DNA of 64,000 nt from Pseudoduganella umbonata. GTDB lineage: Bacteria; Pseudomonadota; Gammaproteobacteria; Burkholderiales; Burkholderiaceae_D. The notes below the pieces were generated by a model, which saw nothing but the letters and a program-made list of their open reading frames with translations, had not been told where the DNA came from and ran no database searches. The stretch spans positions 372,001 through 436,000 of the forward strand of contig NZ_JACHXS010000003.1 in the NCBI RefSeq assembly GCF_014192225.1, given 5' to 3'. Each line of letters starts with the position of its first letter. The stretch's first letter is position 1. The position numbers and the translations under genes are program-made. Of this stretch, positions 56,905 to 64,000 are shown piece after piece.

Positions 56905-58110
56905 CTAGAAGAACTGCCGCCATTCGACGAGCCACTTGGGGAACTCGTCGACCGGCATCGGACTGGCGATGTAGTAGCCCTGCGCGTAGGTGCAGCCGAG
57001 GCCCTGCAGGAAATCCCAGTCCTGCTTGGTTTCGACGCCGACGGCGCAGGACATCCGGTCCAGGCTGCGCGCCAAACCCAGGTACGATTTCAGCACGGTA
57101 CCGATGGCGCGCTTGCGCGAGGCGCCGTCGACGAAGCTGCGGTCGATCTTCAGCTCCGAGAACGGGATCGAAGCCAGCAGTTGCAGGTTGGAGCGCCCGG
57201 TGCCGTAGTCGTCGATGGCGAGGCCGAAACCCATCATGCGCAGCCGCAGCAGCCGTTCCAGCAGGTGCGGGTCAGTCTGCAGCACCGCCGATTCGGTGAT
57301 CTCGAACGTGATGTAGCCCGGCAGGATGCGGTGCCGGTCCAGGCAGGCGCCGATCTGTGCGATGAACTGCGGGTGCGACAGCGTGCCCGGGTCGACGTTG
57401 ATCGAAAACGAGATCGGCATGCCCTGGTCGTGCAGCGTGCGGCAGGCGGCCACCGATTTCTCGATCATGCTCCAGTCGAGGAAATCGATGCGGCCCGCTT
57501 CTTCCAGCGCGGGCATGAAGGCCGCGGGGCCCAGCATGCCGTGTTGCGGATGCCGCCAGCGGGCGAACATTTCGAGGCCCTTGACCTGCCCCGTTTCAAG
57601 CTCGATCTTGGGCTGGAAGAAAGGATCGAATTCGCGCGCCTGCAGGCCCTTGCCCACTTCGGCGAACGTGAAGGCGGTGGCGGCCGGCGGCGCGGCGGCG
57701 TCGGCGGGCCGCGTGTAGTTGGCGGCCAGCGCTTCCAGCCGCGGCGCGGAGACCGGCTTGGCGACGGCGCCCAGCAGGTCGACGCCATAGGCCAGCGCCA
57801 TCGTCTCGACGGAAAACAGGATGTCGCCGCTCTGCGCGCCGACGACGATCAGGCCGGCGCGGCACCTTGCCTCGGCCAGGCGACGGATCAGTTCCAGCCC
57901 GTCCATGCCGGCCAGTGCCAGGTCGATGACGACGATGTCGATGGCGGCGCCGCTGTCGGCAAGCGGCGCCTGCAGCATGCGCAGCGCCGCATGCCCGTCG
58001 GGCGCGAAATGGATGTGTTGTGCACCGGCGCTGCGTAGCACCCCGGCCAGCAGCTCGCGCTGTACCGGTTCGCTTTCCGCCACCAGGAACTGCAATCCGG
58101 CGATCTCCAT
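56905..58110 (-). CDS. REC-EAL response-regulator-like protein with altered EAL site
   Basis: 401 residues. An N-terminal receiver domain (about 5-125) has the phospho-acceptor Asp63 in VIDLALAG and the Lys of AVAKPVS. The EAL domain (about 145-400) has Glu180 (EMF instead of EAL), Asn in SINVDP, EITES, DDYGTG and LKIDRSF. The usual AEGVE reads AVGVE: the first Glu is Val357, while Glu360 is present. Loss of that metal-site Glu suggests no or weak c-di-GMP hydrolysis and a sensing role. The architecture equals RocR. The start has GGAGGGAGC. It lies 13 bases after the RNA methyltransferase stop, so it may be read from the lpx operon. Confidence 0.88.
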   Translation of the reverse strand: MEIAGLQFLVAESEPVQRELLAGVLRSAGAQHIHFAPDGHAALRMLQAPLADSGAAIDIVVIDLALAGMDGLELIRRLAEARCRAGLIVVGAQSGDILFSVETMALAYGVDLLGAVAKPVSAPRLEALAANYTRPADAAAPPAATAFTFAEVGKGLQAREFDPFFQPKIELETGQVKGLEMFARWRHPQHGMLGPAAFMPALEEAGRIDFLDWSMIEKSVAACRTLHDQGMPISFSINVDPGTLSHPQFIAQIGACLDRHRILPGYITFEITESAVLQTDPHLLERLLRLRMMGFGLAIDDYGTGRSNLQLLASIPFSELKIDRSFVDGASRKRAIGTVLKSYLGLARSLDRMSCAVGVETKQDWDFLQGLGCTYAQGYYIASPMPVDEFPKWLVEWRQFF

Positions 58111-58123
58111 GCTCCCTCCGTTA

Positions 58124-58918
58124 TCAGCCGGCGCGCGCCTGGCTTTGCCTGACCTGCTCGAAGAAACACACGGCCGCGCAGGCGGCCACGTTCAGCGATT
58201 CCACCTGCCCCAGGTGCGGGATCACGACCTGGTGCCGGGCCAGGCCCAGCAGCTCGTCGGACACGCCCTGCCCTTCATGGCCGAACACCCAGGCAACCGG
58301 CCGCTTCAGGTCCACATCGTACAGCTTCTGTTTCGCATAGCCGCTGGTGGCCAGCGTGGCGATCTTCGCGCCCTCCAGCAGCGGCGCCAGCGCCACGTTC
58401 TCGTGGATCTCCAGCACGAAGTGTGCGCCCATCGCGGCGCGCAGCACCTTCGGCGACCAGCAGAACGCCGTGCCGGGGCTGCAATACACTTCGCCGATGC
58501 CGGCCGCCGCGGCGCTGCGCAGGATCGAGCCGACGTTGCCGGGGTCCTGCACATTGTCCAGCAGGACGGCATTGGCGGCCAGCGCGGCGGGCACCGCCGG
58601 CCGCGGCATCTCGACCAGGAACAGGATGCCCACGCCATGCTCGACCTGCGACAGCGGTTCGTACAGCGCATCGGGCAACTGCAGCACGCGGCCGTGATGC
58701 GCTTCCAGCTTCGCCACCAGTGCGACGACCTCGGGGTGGCGCAGGCCGCTGTCGCTGACGATGCACTGTTCCGGCTGGCCGCGCAGCTGCAGCCAGGTTT
58801 CGCACAGGTGCACGCCGTCGAGCAGCGTGCGGCCGGCCTTGCGCAGCGCGTGCGCACTGGTGGCCAGGTGCTTGAGCTCCTTGTACTGGGCGTTGTCGCG
58901 CGAAGTAATCGTTTTCAA
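58124..58918 (-). CDS. TrmH/SpoU-family RNA 2'-O-methyltransferase
   Basis: The start was taken as TTG 58918, which overlaps the rnhB stop (TTGA). There is no ATG, and [20 protein letters not shown] is the usual opening of this group. 264 residues. A small N-terminal domain (about 1-95) is followed by the SPOUT knot with [33 protein letters not shown] and [14 protein letters not shown]. It methylates a ribose in rRNA or tRNA; the target is not readable. The eight-gene order bamA to this gene is typical of betaproteobacteria. Confidence 0.88.
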   Translation of the reverse strand: MKTITSRDNAQYKELKHLATSAHALRKAGRTLLDGVHLCETWLQLRGQPEQCIVSDSGLRHPEVVALVAKLEAHHGRVLQLPDALYEPLSQVEHGVGILFLVEMPRPAVPAALAANAVLLDNVQDPGNVGSILRSAAAAGIGEVYCSPGTAFCWSPKVLRAAMGAHFVLEIHENVALAPLLEGAKIATLATSGYAKQKLYDVDLKRPVAWVFGHEGQGVSDELLGLARHQVVIPHLGQVESLNVAACAAVCFFEQVRQSQARAG

Positions 58919-59526
58919 AACGCCAGCTCCAGCAGTTCGCGCACCGGGGCGAACGAGCGCCGGTGCACCGGCGTCACGCCGTGCAGTTTCAGCGCTTCCA
59001 GGTGCTGCGCGGTGCCGTAGCCCTTGTGCTGGTCGAAGCCGTATTGCGGATATTTCCGGTGCAGCTTGCGCAGCGCGTCGTCGCGCGCCGTCTTCGCCAG
59101 GATCGACGCGGCGGAGATCGATTCGATCTTGTCGTCGCCATCGACGATGGCGATGGTCTGGATCTTCATCACCGGGCACTTGTTGCCGTCGATCAGGGCC
59201 AGCGTGGGAATCGTCTCGAGCGCATGCACGGCCCGCTTCATCGCCAGCAGCGACGCCTGCAGGATGTTCAGCCGGTCGATTTCCGCTTCGGACGCCTTGG
59301 CGATCGCCCAGGCGATGCAGTCGCGCTTGATCAGCGGCGCCAGCTCTTCGCGCTTCGCTTCGGTCAGCTTCTTCGAATCGCGCAGGCCGGCGATGGGCCG
59401 CTCGCGGTGCAGGATCACGGCGGCCGCGTACACGGGCCCGGCCAGCGGCCCGCGGCCGGCTTCGTCCACGCCGCAGATGATCTCGTCGAGGGAATATGGC
59501 AGGTCGTCGAACAGGCCGCTCTGCAT
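58915..59526 (-). CDS. rnhB: Ribonuclease HII
   Basis: 203 residues from ATG 59526 with AAGGA seven bases upstream. It cleaves the RNA strand of RNA-DNA hybrids and single ribonucleotides in DNA. Catalytic motif [16 protein letters not shown] (Asp and Glu), [14 protein letters not shown] (Asp), [17 protein letters not shown] [17 protein letters not shown], and [11 protein letters not shown] are intact. The C-terminal end [13 protein letters not shown] is complete. It sits 29 bases after lpxB and overlaps the methyltransferase start. Confidence 0.95.
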   Translation of the reverse strand: MQSGLFDDLPYSLDEIICGVDEAGRGPLAGPVYAAAVILHRERPIAGLRDSKKLTEAKREELAPLIKRDCIAWAIAKASEAEIDRLNILQASLLAMKRAVHALETIPTLALIDGNKCPVMKIQTIAIVDGDDKIESISAASILAKTARDDALRKLHRKYPQYGFDQHKGYGTAQHLEALKLHGVTPVHRRSFAPVRELLELAF

Positions 59527-59555
59527 CGCATGGTCCTTCTCATTGTCCTTCTTTG

Positions 59556-60710
59556 TCACTTGGTTCTTCCTATGACCTGCAGTACCGCCGCGGCACTCTC
59601 CTCGGCGGAGTTGCGCAGCAGGCTGTGGTGCATGTCCGTGAAACGCCGGATCAGGTTCGCACGGTGCGCCTCGTCCGTCAATTGCTTCCACAGGTTGTCG
59701 GCCAGCGCGGCGGCGCTGGCGTGGTGCTGCAACAGTTCGGGCACCAGGAACTCGCGCGCCAGGATGTTCGGCAAGCCGATCCATGGCTGGTAGCCCATGT
59801 GGCGCATGATTTCCCACGATGCCCGCATCATCCGGTAGGCGATGACCATCGGCTTCTTGTACAGCGCCACTTCCAGCGATGCGGTACCGGATGCGACCAG
59901 CACGGCATCGGCCGCGCAGATCGCCGCGTGGCTTTCGCCATCGAGCAGTTGCAGGGGAATGTCCTGCAGGCCGGCCTGCGCCACCAGCTCGGTGAAATAG
60001 GCCTTTTGCTTGTCGCCGGCCATCGGCACCACGAAATGCAGCCCCGGCTCGCGTTGTCGCAGCAGCTTCGCGGCGCCGATGAAGGCCGCCGTGTTGTACT
60101 TCAGTTCCCCCATCCGGCTGCCCGGCATGATGGTGACGACTTTCGCGTCGTCGGCCAGGCCCAGGTGGCGGCGCGCCGCCGTCACGTCCGGCACCAGGGG
60201 AATCAGTTCGGCCAGCGGATGGCCAACGTACGTGACGGGGACGCCAGCCTTGCGGTAGATCTCTTCCTCGAACGGGAAGATCACCAGCATGTGCGAGACG
60301 TTCTTGATGATCTTCTTGATGCGCCCGCCGCGCCAGGCCCAGATCTGCGGGCCGATGTAGTGCATGGTCGGGATGCCGGCCGCCTTCAGCTCGCCTTCCA
60401 GGCCCAGGTTGAAACCAGGGTAGTCGGCGCCGATGAACACGGCCGGGCGCTCGGCCAGCAGCTGGTCGCGCAGGCGCGACTGGACGCGCTTCAGCTCGCG
60501 ATAGCGCGGGATGATCTCGAACAGGCCGCGCACCGTCATGGTTTCCAGCGGCACCTGCGATTCAAACCCCTGGGCGATCATGGCCGGCCCGCCGATGCCG
60601 TGGAAGCGGGCCTCGGGCAGGTACGGCCGCAGGCCGACCAGCAGGCGCGCGGCCAGCATGTCGCCGGAGGGCTCCCCGGCAACGATGGCGACCGACAGGC
60701 CGTCGCCCAT
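59556..60710 (-). CDS. lpxB: Lipid-A-disaccharide synthase
   Basis: 384 residues from ATG 60710, which lies one base after the lpxA stop. The enzyme condenses UDP-2,3-diacylglucosamine with lipid X to the lipid A disaccharide on the inner membrane. GT19 features are [61 protein letters not shown] and the C-terminal [15 protein letters not shown]. Full length, within the conserved lpx operon. Confidence 0.96.
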   Translation of the reverse strand: MGDGLSVAIVAGEPSGDMLAARLLVGLRPYLPEARFHGIGGPAMIAQGFESQVPLETMTVRGLFEIIPRYRELKRVQSRLRDQLLAERPAVFIGADYPGFNLGLEGELKAAGIPTMHYIGPQIWAWRGGRIKKIIKNVSHMLVIFPFEEEIYRKAGVPVTYVGHPLAELIPLVPDVTAARRHLGLADDAKVVTIMPGSRMGELKYNTAAFIGAAKLLRQREPGLHFVVPMAGDKQKAYFTELVAQAGLQDIPLQLLDGESHAAICAADAVLVASGTASLEVALYKKPMVIAYRMMRASWEIMRHMGYQPWIGLPNILAREFLVPELLQHHASAAALADNLWKQLTDEAHRANLIRRFTDMHHSLLRNSAEESAAAVLQVIGRTK

Positions 60711-60711
60711 G

Positions 60712-61500
60712 CTAGCGGACGATGCCACGGTTGGCGGTATCGAGGAAGGTGCGGAATGCGCGGATATGCTCCGCCGCATCCGGCGTGCTTTGCTCTTGCG
60801 CCAGCAGCGCCGCCTTGGCCTCTTCCAGCGTATGGCCGGAGCGGTACAGGATCTTGTACGAGGTGCGCAGCGCGTTGATCTGCTCGCGCGTAAAACCGCG
60901 GCGCTTCAGGCCTTCGATGTTGATGCCGTGCGCCTGCGCCGGGTTCCCGTTCAGCAGTACGAACGGCGGCACGTCCTGCGTCAGGCTGGTGCTCATGCCG
61001 ACGAAGGCATGCGCGCCGATCTTGCAGAACTGGTGCACGTTCGCGTAGCCGCTCATGATGACCCAGTCGCCGATCTCCACGTGCCCCGCCATCTGCGCGT
61101 TGTTCGAGAAGATCGTGTTGTTGCCGACCACGCAGTCGTGCGCCAGGTGCACGTAGGCCGAGATCCAGTTGTCGTTGCCCAGCTTCGTCACGCCCTTGTC
61201 CTGCACGGTACCCAGGTTGAACGTGCAGAATTCGCGGATCGTGTTGCGGTCGCCCACTTCCAGGCGGGTCGGCTCGCCGTTCCATTTCTTGTCCTGCGGC
61301 GGTGCGCCGATCGACGAGAACTGGAAGAACTTGTTGTCGCTGCCGATCGTCGTATGGCCTTCGATGACCACGTGCGGGCCGACCCAGGTGCGGTCGCCGA
61401 TGACGACATCGGGGCCGACGATCGAATAGGCGCCGATCTCGACACCCTCGCCCAGCTGAGCCTTCGGATCGACGAGCGCGGTAGGATGAATGGTCGTCAT
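60712..61500 (-). CDS. lpxA: UDP-N-acetylglucosamine O-acyltransferase
   Basis: 262 residues of left-handed beta-helix hexapeptides (GDRTWVGPHVVIEGHTTIGS). The first committed lipid A step attaches a 3-hydroxyacyl chain to UDP-GlcNAc. HLAHDCVVGNNTIFSNNA carries the catalytic His. The C-terminal helical part follows from LKRRGFTREQINALRTSYK. It starts 27 bases after fabZ and ends one base before lpxB. Confidence 0.96.
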   Translation of the reverse strand: MTTIHPTALVDPKAQLGEGVEIGAYSIVGPDVVIGDRTWVGPHVVIEGHTTIGSDNKFFQFSSIGAPPQDKKWNGEPTRLEVGDRNTIREFCTFNLGTVQDKGVTKLGNDNWISAYVHLAHDCVVGNNTIFSNNAQMAGHVEIGDWVIMSGYANVHQFCKIGAHAFVGMSTSLTQDVPPFVLLNGNPAQAHGINIEGLKRRGFTREQINALRTSYKILYRSGHTLEEAKAALLAQEQSTPDAAEHIRAFRTFLDTANRGIVR

Positions 61501-61527
61501 GCTGCCTCCTTCTGTTTCCCCACCGTG

Positions 61528-61998
61528 TTACGCTGCGTCGGCGGTGTTACGGATGGTGCACATCAGGTCCGCCTCGACAGCGGTCTGGCCGTCGACGCTG
61601 CCCACCGCCTTGTATTTCCAGATGCCGCGCGACACGCGCACGATCTCGACATCCATCTTCAGCTGGTCGCCGGGGCCCACCGGGCGCTTGAAGCGCGCGT
61701 TGTCGATGCCCACGAAGTAGACCACCGAGTTCTCGTCGGGCTTGATGCCCATCGTCAGGAACGACAGGATGGCCGCGGTCTGCGCCATCGCCTCGATCAT
61801 CAGCACGCCGGGCATCACCGGCTTGTGCGGGAAGTGGCCGTTGAAGAATTCCTCGTTGACGGTCACGTTCTTGATGGCGGTGATCGTCTTGTTCGCTTCC
61901 CAGGTCAGCACCCGGTCCACCAGCAGCAGCGGGTAGCGGTGCGGCAGCAGTTCCTTGATCTGGTTGATGCACAGGGTCTTGTTTTCAGCAGTGGTCAT
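61528..61998 (-). CDS. fabZ: 3-hydroxyacyl-ACP dehydratase
   Basis: 156 residues of the hot-dog fold. [15 protein letters not shown] at the start and [19 protein letters not shown] with the catalytic His; Glu lies in the central helix. It dehydrates 3-hydroxyacyl-ACP and competes with LpxA and LpxD for the same precursor, which explains its place in the operon. ATG overlaps the lpxD stop (ATGA). Confidence 0.96.
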   Translation of the reverse strand: MTTAENKTLCINQIKELLPHRYPLLLVDRVLTWEANKTITAIKNVTVNEEFFNGHFPHKPVMPGVLMIEAMAQTAAILSFLTMGIKPDENSVVYFVGIDNARFKRPVGPGDQLKMDVEIVRVSRGIWKYKAVGSVDGQTAVEADLMCTIRNTADAA

Positions 61999-63065
61999 GA
62001 TTCGTCTTCTTGCTCAGTGGCTTGATTATTGATTTTTTTGATCGATTTCTCGAGTGCGCGGATCTTCTCGCGCATGGCACCCAGGTTCCGCACGATGGCG
62101 GCGGATTTTTCCCATTCGCTGTTCTTCGCCAGCGGGTAGAAGCCGGTGTACTGCCCCGGCTCCAGGATCGAGCGCGACACCATGCTGGCCGACGACACAT
62201 GCACGTGATCGACGATCGTCAGGTGGCCCAGCACCATGGCCGCGCCGCCGAACGTGCAGTACTTGCCGATCTTCGCGCTGCCGGCCACGCCCACGCAGCC
62301 GGCCATGGCCGTGTGCGCGCCGATATGGCAGTTGTGGCCGATCTGGATCTGGTTGTCGAGCTTGACACCGTCCTCGATGATCGTGTCGGCCAGCGCGCCG
62401 CGGTCGACCGTGGTGTTGGCGCCGATGTCGACGTCGTCGCCGATCACCACGCGGCCCACCTGCGGGATCTTGATGTAGACCCCGCCTTCATTGGCGAAGC
62501 CGAAGCCGTCGGTGCCGATCACGGCGCCCGAATGCAGGATGCCACGGGCGCCGATCACGCAGCGCGCGTGAAACGTGACGTTGGCAAAGAAATGCGTGCC
62601 TTCGCCGACCACCGCTTCGCGGCCGATGAAGCAGCCGGCATCGATCACCGCGCCGGCCTTGATGACGGCGCCCGCCTCGACAGTGACCTGCGGGCCGACA
62701 TGCGCGGTGGCGTCGACCCGGGCGGTCGGGTCCACGTACGCGGTCGGGTGGATGCCCGGTGCCGGCACATGCGCCGTCAGGGCGTCGAAGTACTGCGCGG
62801 CACGGGCGAAGTACGCGTACGGATTCTTCGTGACGATGCGCGCGCCTTGATACTGCTGGGCAACGAGCGGGTCATCGTTCGGCGACAAGATCAGCGCGGC
62901 GGCACGGCTCTGCCCGGCTTGCGCGCGGAACTTGCTGTTGGAGAGAAAGCTGATGTGTGAAACGCCGGCGTCGGTCAACGGCGCGATCCCCACCACCTGC
63001 AGGTTGGGGTCGCCGATCAACTCTCCGCCGAAGCGCTCGACCAGGTCTCCCAGTCGAATGCCCAT
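61995..63065 (-). CDS. lpxD: UDP-3-O-acylglucosamine N-acyltransferase
   Basis: 356 residues. A uridine-binding N-terminal domain (about 1-100, with [11 protein letters not shown]) precedes hexapeptide repeats (about 105-300). [20 protein letters not shown] holds the catalytic His, and a C-terminal coiled helix completes the trimer. It adds the second hydroxyacyl chain in lipid A synthesis. It lies between skp (72 bases) and fabZ (four-base overlap). Confidence 0.96.
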   Translation of the reverse strand: MGIRLGDLVERFGGELIGDPNLQVVGIAPLTDAGVSHISFLSNSKFRAQAGQSRAAALILSPNDDPLVAQQYQGARIVTKNPYAYFARAAQYFDALTAHVPAPGIHPTAYVDPTARVDATAHVGPQVTVEAGAVIKAGAVIDAGCFIGREAVVGEGTHFFANVTFHARCVIGARGILHSGAVIGTDGFGFANEGGVYIKIPQVGRVVIGDDVDIGANTTVDRGALADTIIEDGVKLDNQIQIGHNCHIGAHTAMAGCVGVAGSAKIGKYCTFGGAAMVLGHLTIVDHVHVSSASMVSRSILEPGQYTGFYPLAKNSEWEKSAAIVRNLGAMREKIRALEKSIKKINNQATEQEDES

Positions 63066-63137
63066 GACTATCCTATCAAAAGTGGAAAAGCCGGCCAGGC
63101 CACCGCGACGCGGAAGCGTGGCCGGCGATTCGGGGGT

Positions 63138-63674
63138 TTACTTGTCCAGCGCTGCCAGCACCTTGTCGGTGATGTCGATGCGCGGGTTGGCCCAGACGGC
63201 ATCCTGCAGCACGATGTCGAAGCCTTCGGTCAGGGCCAGCTGCCGGATGATGCGCGTGGCCTTCTCGGCGATGGCCGCGCGCTCCTCGTTGGTGCGCTGG
63301 GACAGGTCTTCCTTGAACTCGCGCTGGCGGCGCTGGAAGTCCTTGTCCAGCTCCACCACTTCGCGCTGGCGCTTGACACGGTCCTGCTCGCCCAGCGTGG
63401 GCTCATCCTTCGTGTAGCGCTCGGTCGCCGTCTTCAGCCGTGCGCCCAGCTCGTTCAGTGCCTTCTCGCGCGGCGAGAATTCTTCCTTCAGCTTGTCGCC
63501 CGCCAGCCTGGCGAGCTTGGACTCGTTATAGATGCGTTCAGGGCTGAGCCAGGCGATGCGCGAGGACTGTGCCACCTGCGCGTGCGCGGTCCCCAGCGCC
63601 GTTCCCAGCACCAGCGAGCCCAGCGCCATGATGGCAAACAGCTTGCCGAACGTGGCAGATGCAGTCTTCAACAT
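63138..63674 (-). CDS. skp: Periplasmic OmpH/Skp-family chaperone
   Basis: The start was set at ATG 63674 (AGGAG four bases upstream) instead of 15 codons earlier. 178 residues with a signal peptide (about 1-34, ending AHA). A long charged coiled coil follows (EKALNELGARLKTATERYTK, QREVVELDKDFQRRQREFKE), then a C-terminal strand (GFDIVLQDAVWANPRIDITD). It carries unfolded outer-membrane proteins to the BAM complex. It is encoded next to bamA as usual. Confidence 0.95.
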   Translation of the reverse strand: MLKTASATFGKLFAIMALGSLVLGTALGTAHAQVAQSSRIAWLSPERIYNESKLARLAGDKLKEEFSPREKALNELGARLKTATERYTKDEPTLGEQDRVKRQREVVELDKDFQRRQREFKEDLSQRTNEERAAIAEKATRIIRQLALTEGFDIVLQDAVWANPRIDITDKVLAALDK

Positions 63675-63771
63675 GTTTCTCCTCAACTCTTTGCCCACTC
63701 GGTTCCCACTACGTTCCAATTGCGTTCCAACGATGTTTTAACCAGGTTCCCACTTGCCGCCATTGCCGGCA

Positions 63772-64000
63772 TCAGAAACCGGTACCCATCTGGAACTGGA
63801 AGCGTTCCAGGCGGTCGCCGTATATCGGATTAATAGGCTTAGCATAACTCAACTTCAGCGGCCCCACCGGGGAAATCCAGCTCACGCCCAGGCCCGTCGA
63901 GAAGCGCAGCTCGGACAGGCGCATCTTCGCCCCTTCCTGGTAGACCTGGCCGCCGTCGAAGAAGGCGAACCAGCGCAGGCTGCGGTCCTTGCCCTGGCCG
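63772..64000 (-). CDS. bamA: C-terminus of outer-membrane assembly factor BamA (partial)
   Basis: About 75 codons are visible on the minus strand, without a start. They include DRSLRWFAFFDGGQVYQEGA, LRFSTGLGVSWISPVGPLKL and SYAKPINPIYGDRLERFQFQ, then MGTGF and stop. These are the final beta strands of the BamA barrel, ending in the C-terminal aromatic signature. The gene continues beyond the window. It lies 97 bases before skp. The spacer contains two GGTTCCCACT and two CGTTCCAA direct repeats. Confidence 0.92.
   Translation of the reverse strand, partial: GQGKDRSLRWFAFFDGGQVYQEGAKMRLSELRFSTGLGVSWISPVGPLKLSYAKPINPIYGDRLERFQFQMGTGF

Overview
The window looks like a chromosomal segment of a Massilia / Pseudoduganella / Duganella-type betaproteobacterium (Oxalobacteraceae). 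This rests on high-GC coding sequence, a bamA-skp-lpxD-fabZ-lpxA-lpxB-rnhB envelope operon, the ppsA/ppsR pair, several PEP-CTERM proteins, guaB-guaA, and many short GGTGTCnGACACC-type palindromic repeats. No rRNA, tRNA or CRISPR array was seen.

Layout. (1) About 1-12,600 is a compact, visibly lower-GC block read on the minus strand. A coiled-coil membrane protein is followed by a GAP1-like protein, a membrane-anchored zinc-ribbon GTPase, a divergent SEDS (RodA/FtsW)-like polymerase with a large extracytoplasmic insert, a penicillin-binding-protein-like transpeptidase, and a small membrane protein cut by the window edge. Junctions are tight and mostly overlapping. This is the best candidate for an undescribed system: a GTPase/GAP1 regulatory core coupled to its own peptidoglycan synthase pair. 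(2) 12,850-17,550: sialate-O-acetylesterase-like lipoprotein, CSS-EAL c-di-GMP phosphodiesterase, EthD-like protein, hypothetical genes. (3) 17,585-24,706: SLAC1/TehA transporter, SDR, GlxA-type regulator, and a molybdenum hydroxylase (Mo subunit with Tat signal, 2Fe-2S subunit, c-type cytochrome) plus a companion protein. (4) 24,734-28,055: a three-gene operon for a thermostable-hemolysin-like protein, an AMP-binding enzyme and a TauD-like dioxygenase, probably small-molecule biosynthesis. (5) 28,600-33,640: a decayed island with a PEP-CTERM protein, fragments of a DNA methylase, a CapA-like protein and a PEP-CTERM gene, an AlpA-like regulator and a broken P4-type integrase, at the 3' end of guaA. 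(6) 33,652-36,820: guaB-guaA, each with a terminator.

(7) 36,966-46,244: DUF4124 protein, orphan HTH gene, PEP-CTERM protein, rnfH-ratA, divergent smpB, two lipoproteins including FlgO, DUF1349, a sirtuin, and an NfeD/SPFH/DUF4259/HEAT-like operon. (8) 46,510-49,982: ppsA with its regulator ppsR on the opposite strand. (9) 50,007-56,739: PEP-CTERM protein, Tat-exported SDR, an ECF41-type sigma factor with an apparent autoregulatory promoter, MscS channel, and a bifunctional glucosylglycerol-phosphate synthase/phosphatase. The last two suggest an osmotic-stress theme. (10) 56,905-64,000: REC-EAL protein with a damaged catalytic motif, then the RNA methyltransferase, rnhB, lpxB, lpxA, fabZ, lpxD, skp, bamA operon read right to left; bamA runs off the window.

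Functions were assigned by reading motifs and recalling families; no database search was run. Start codons were moved from the longest ORF where a ribosome-binding site or signal peptide favoured it.
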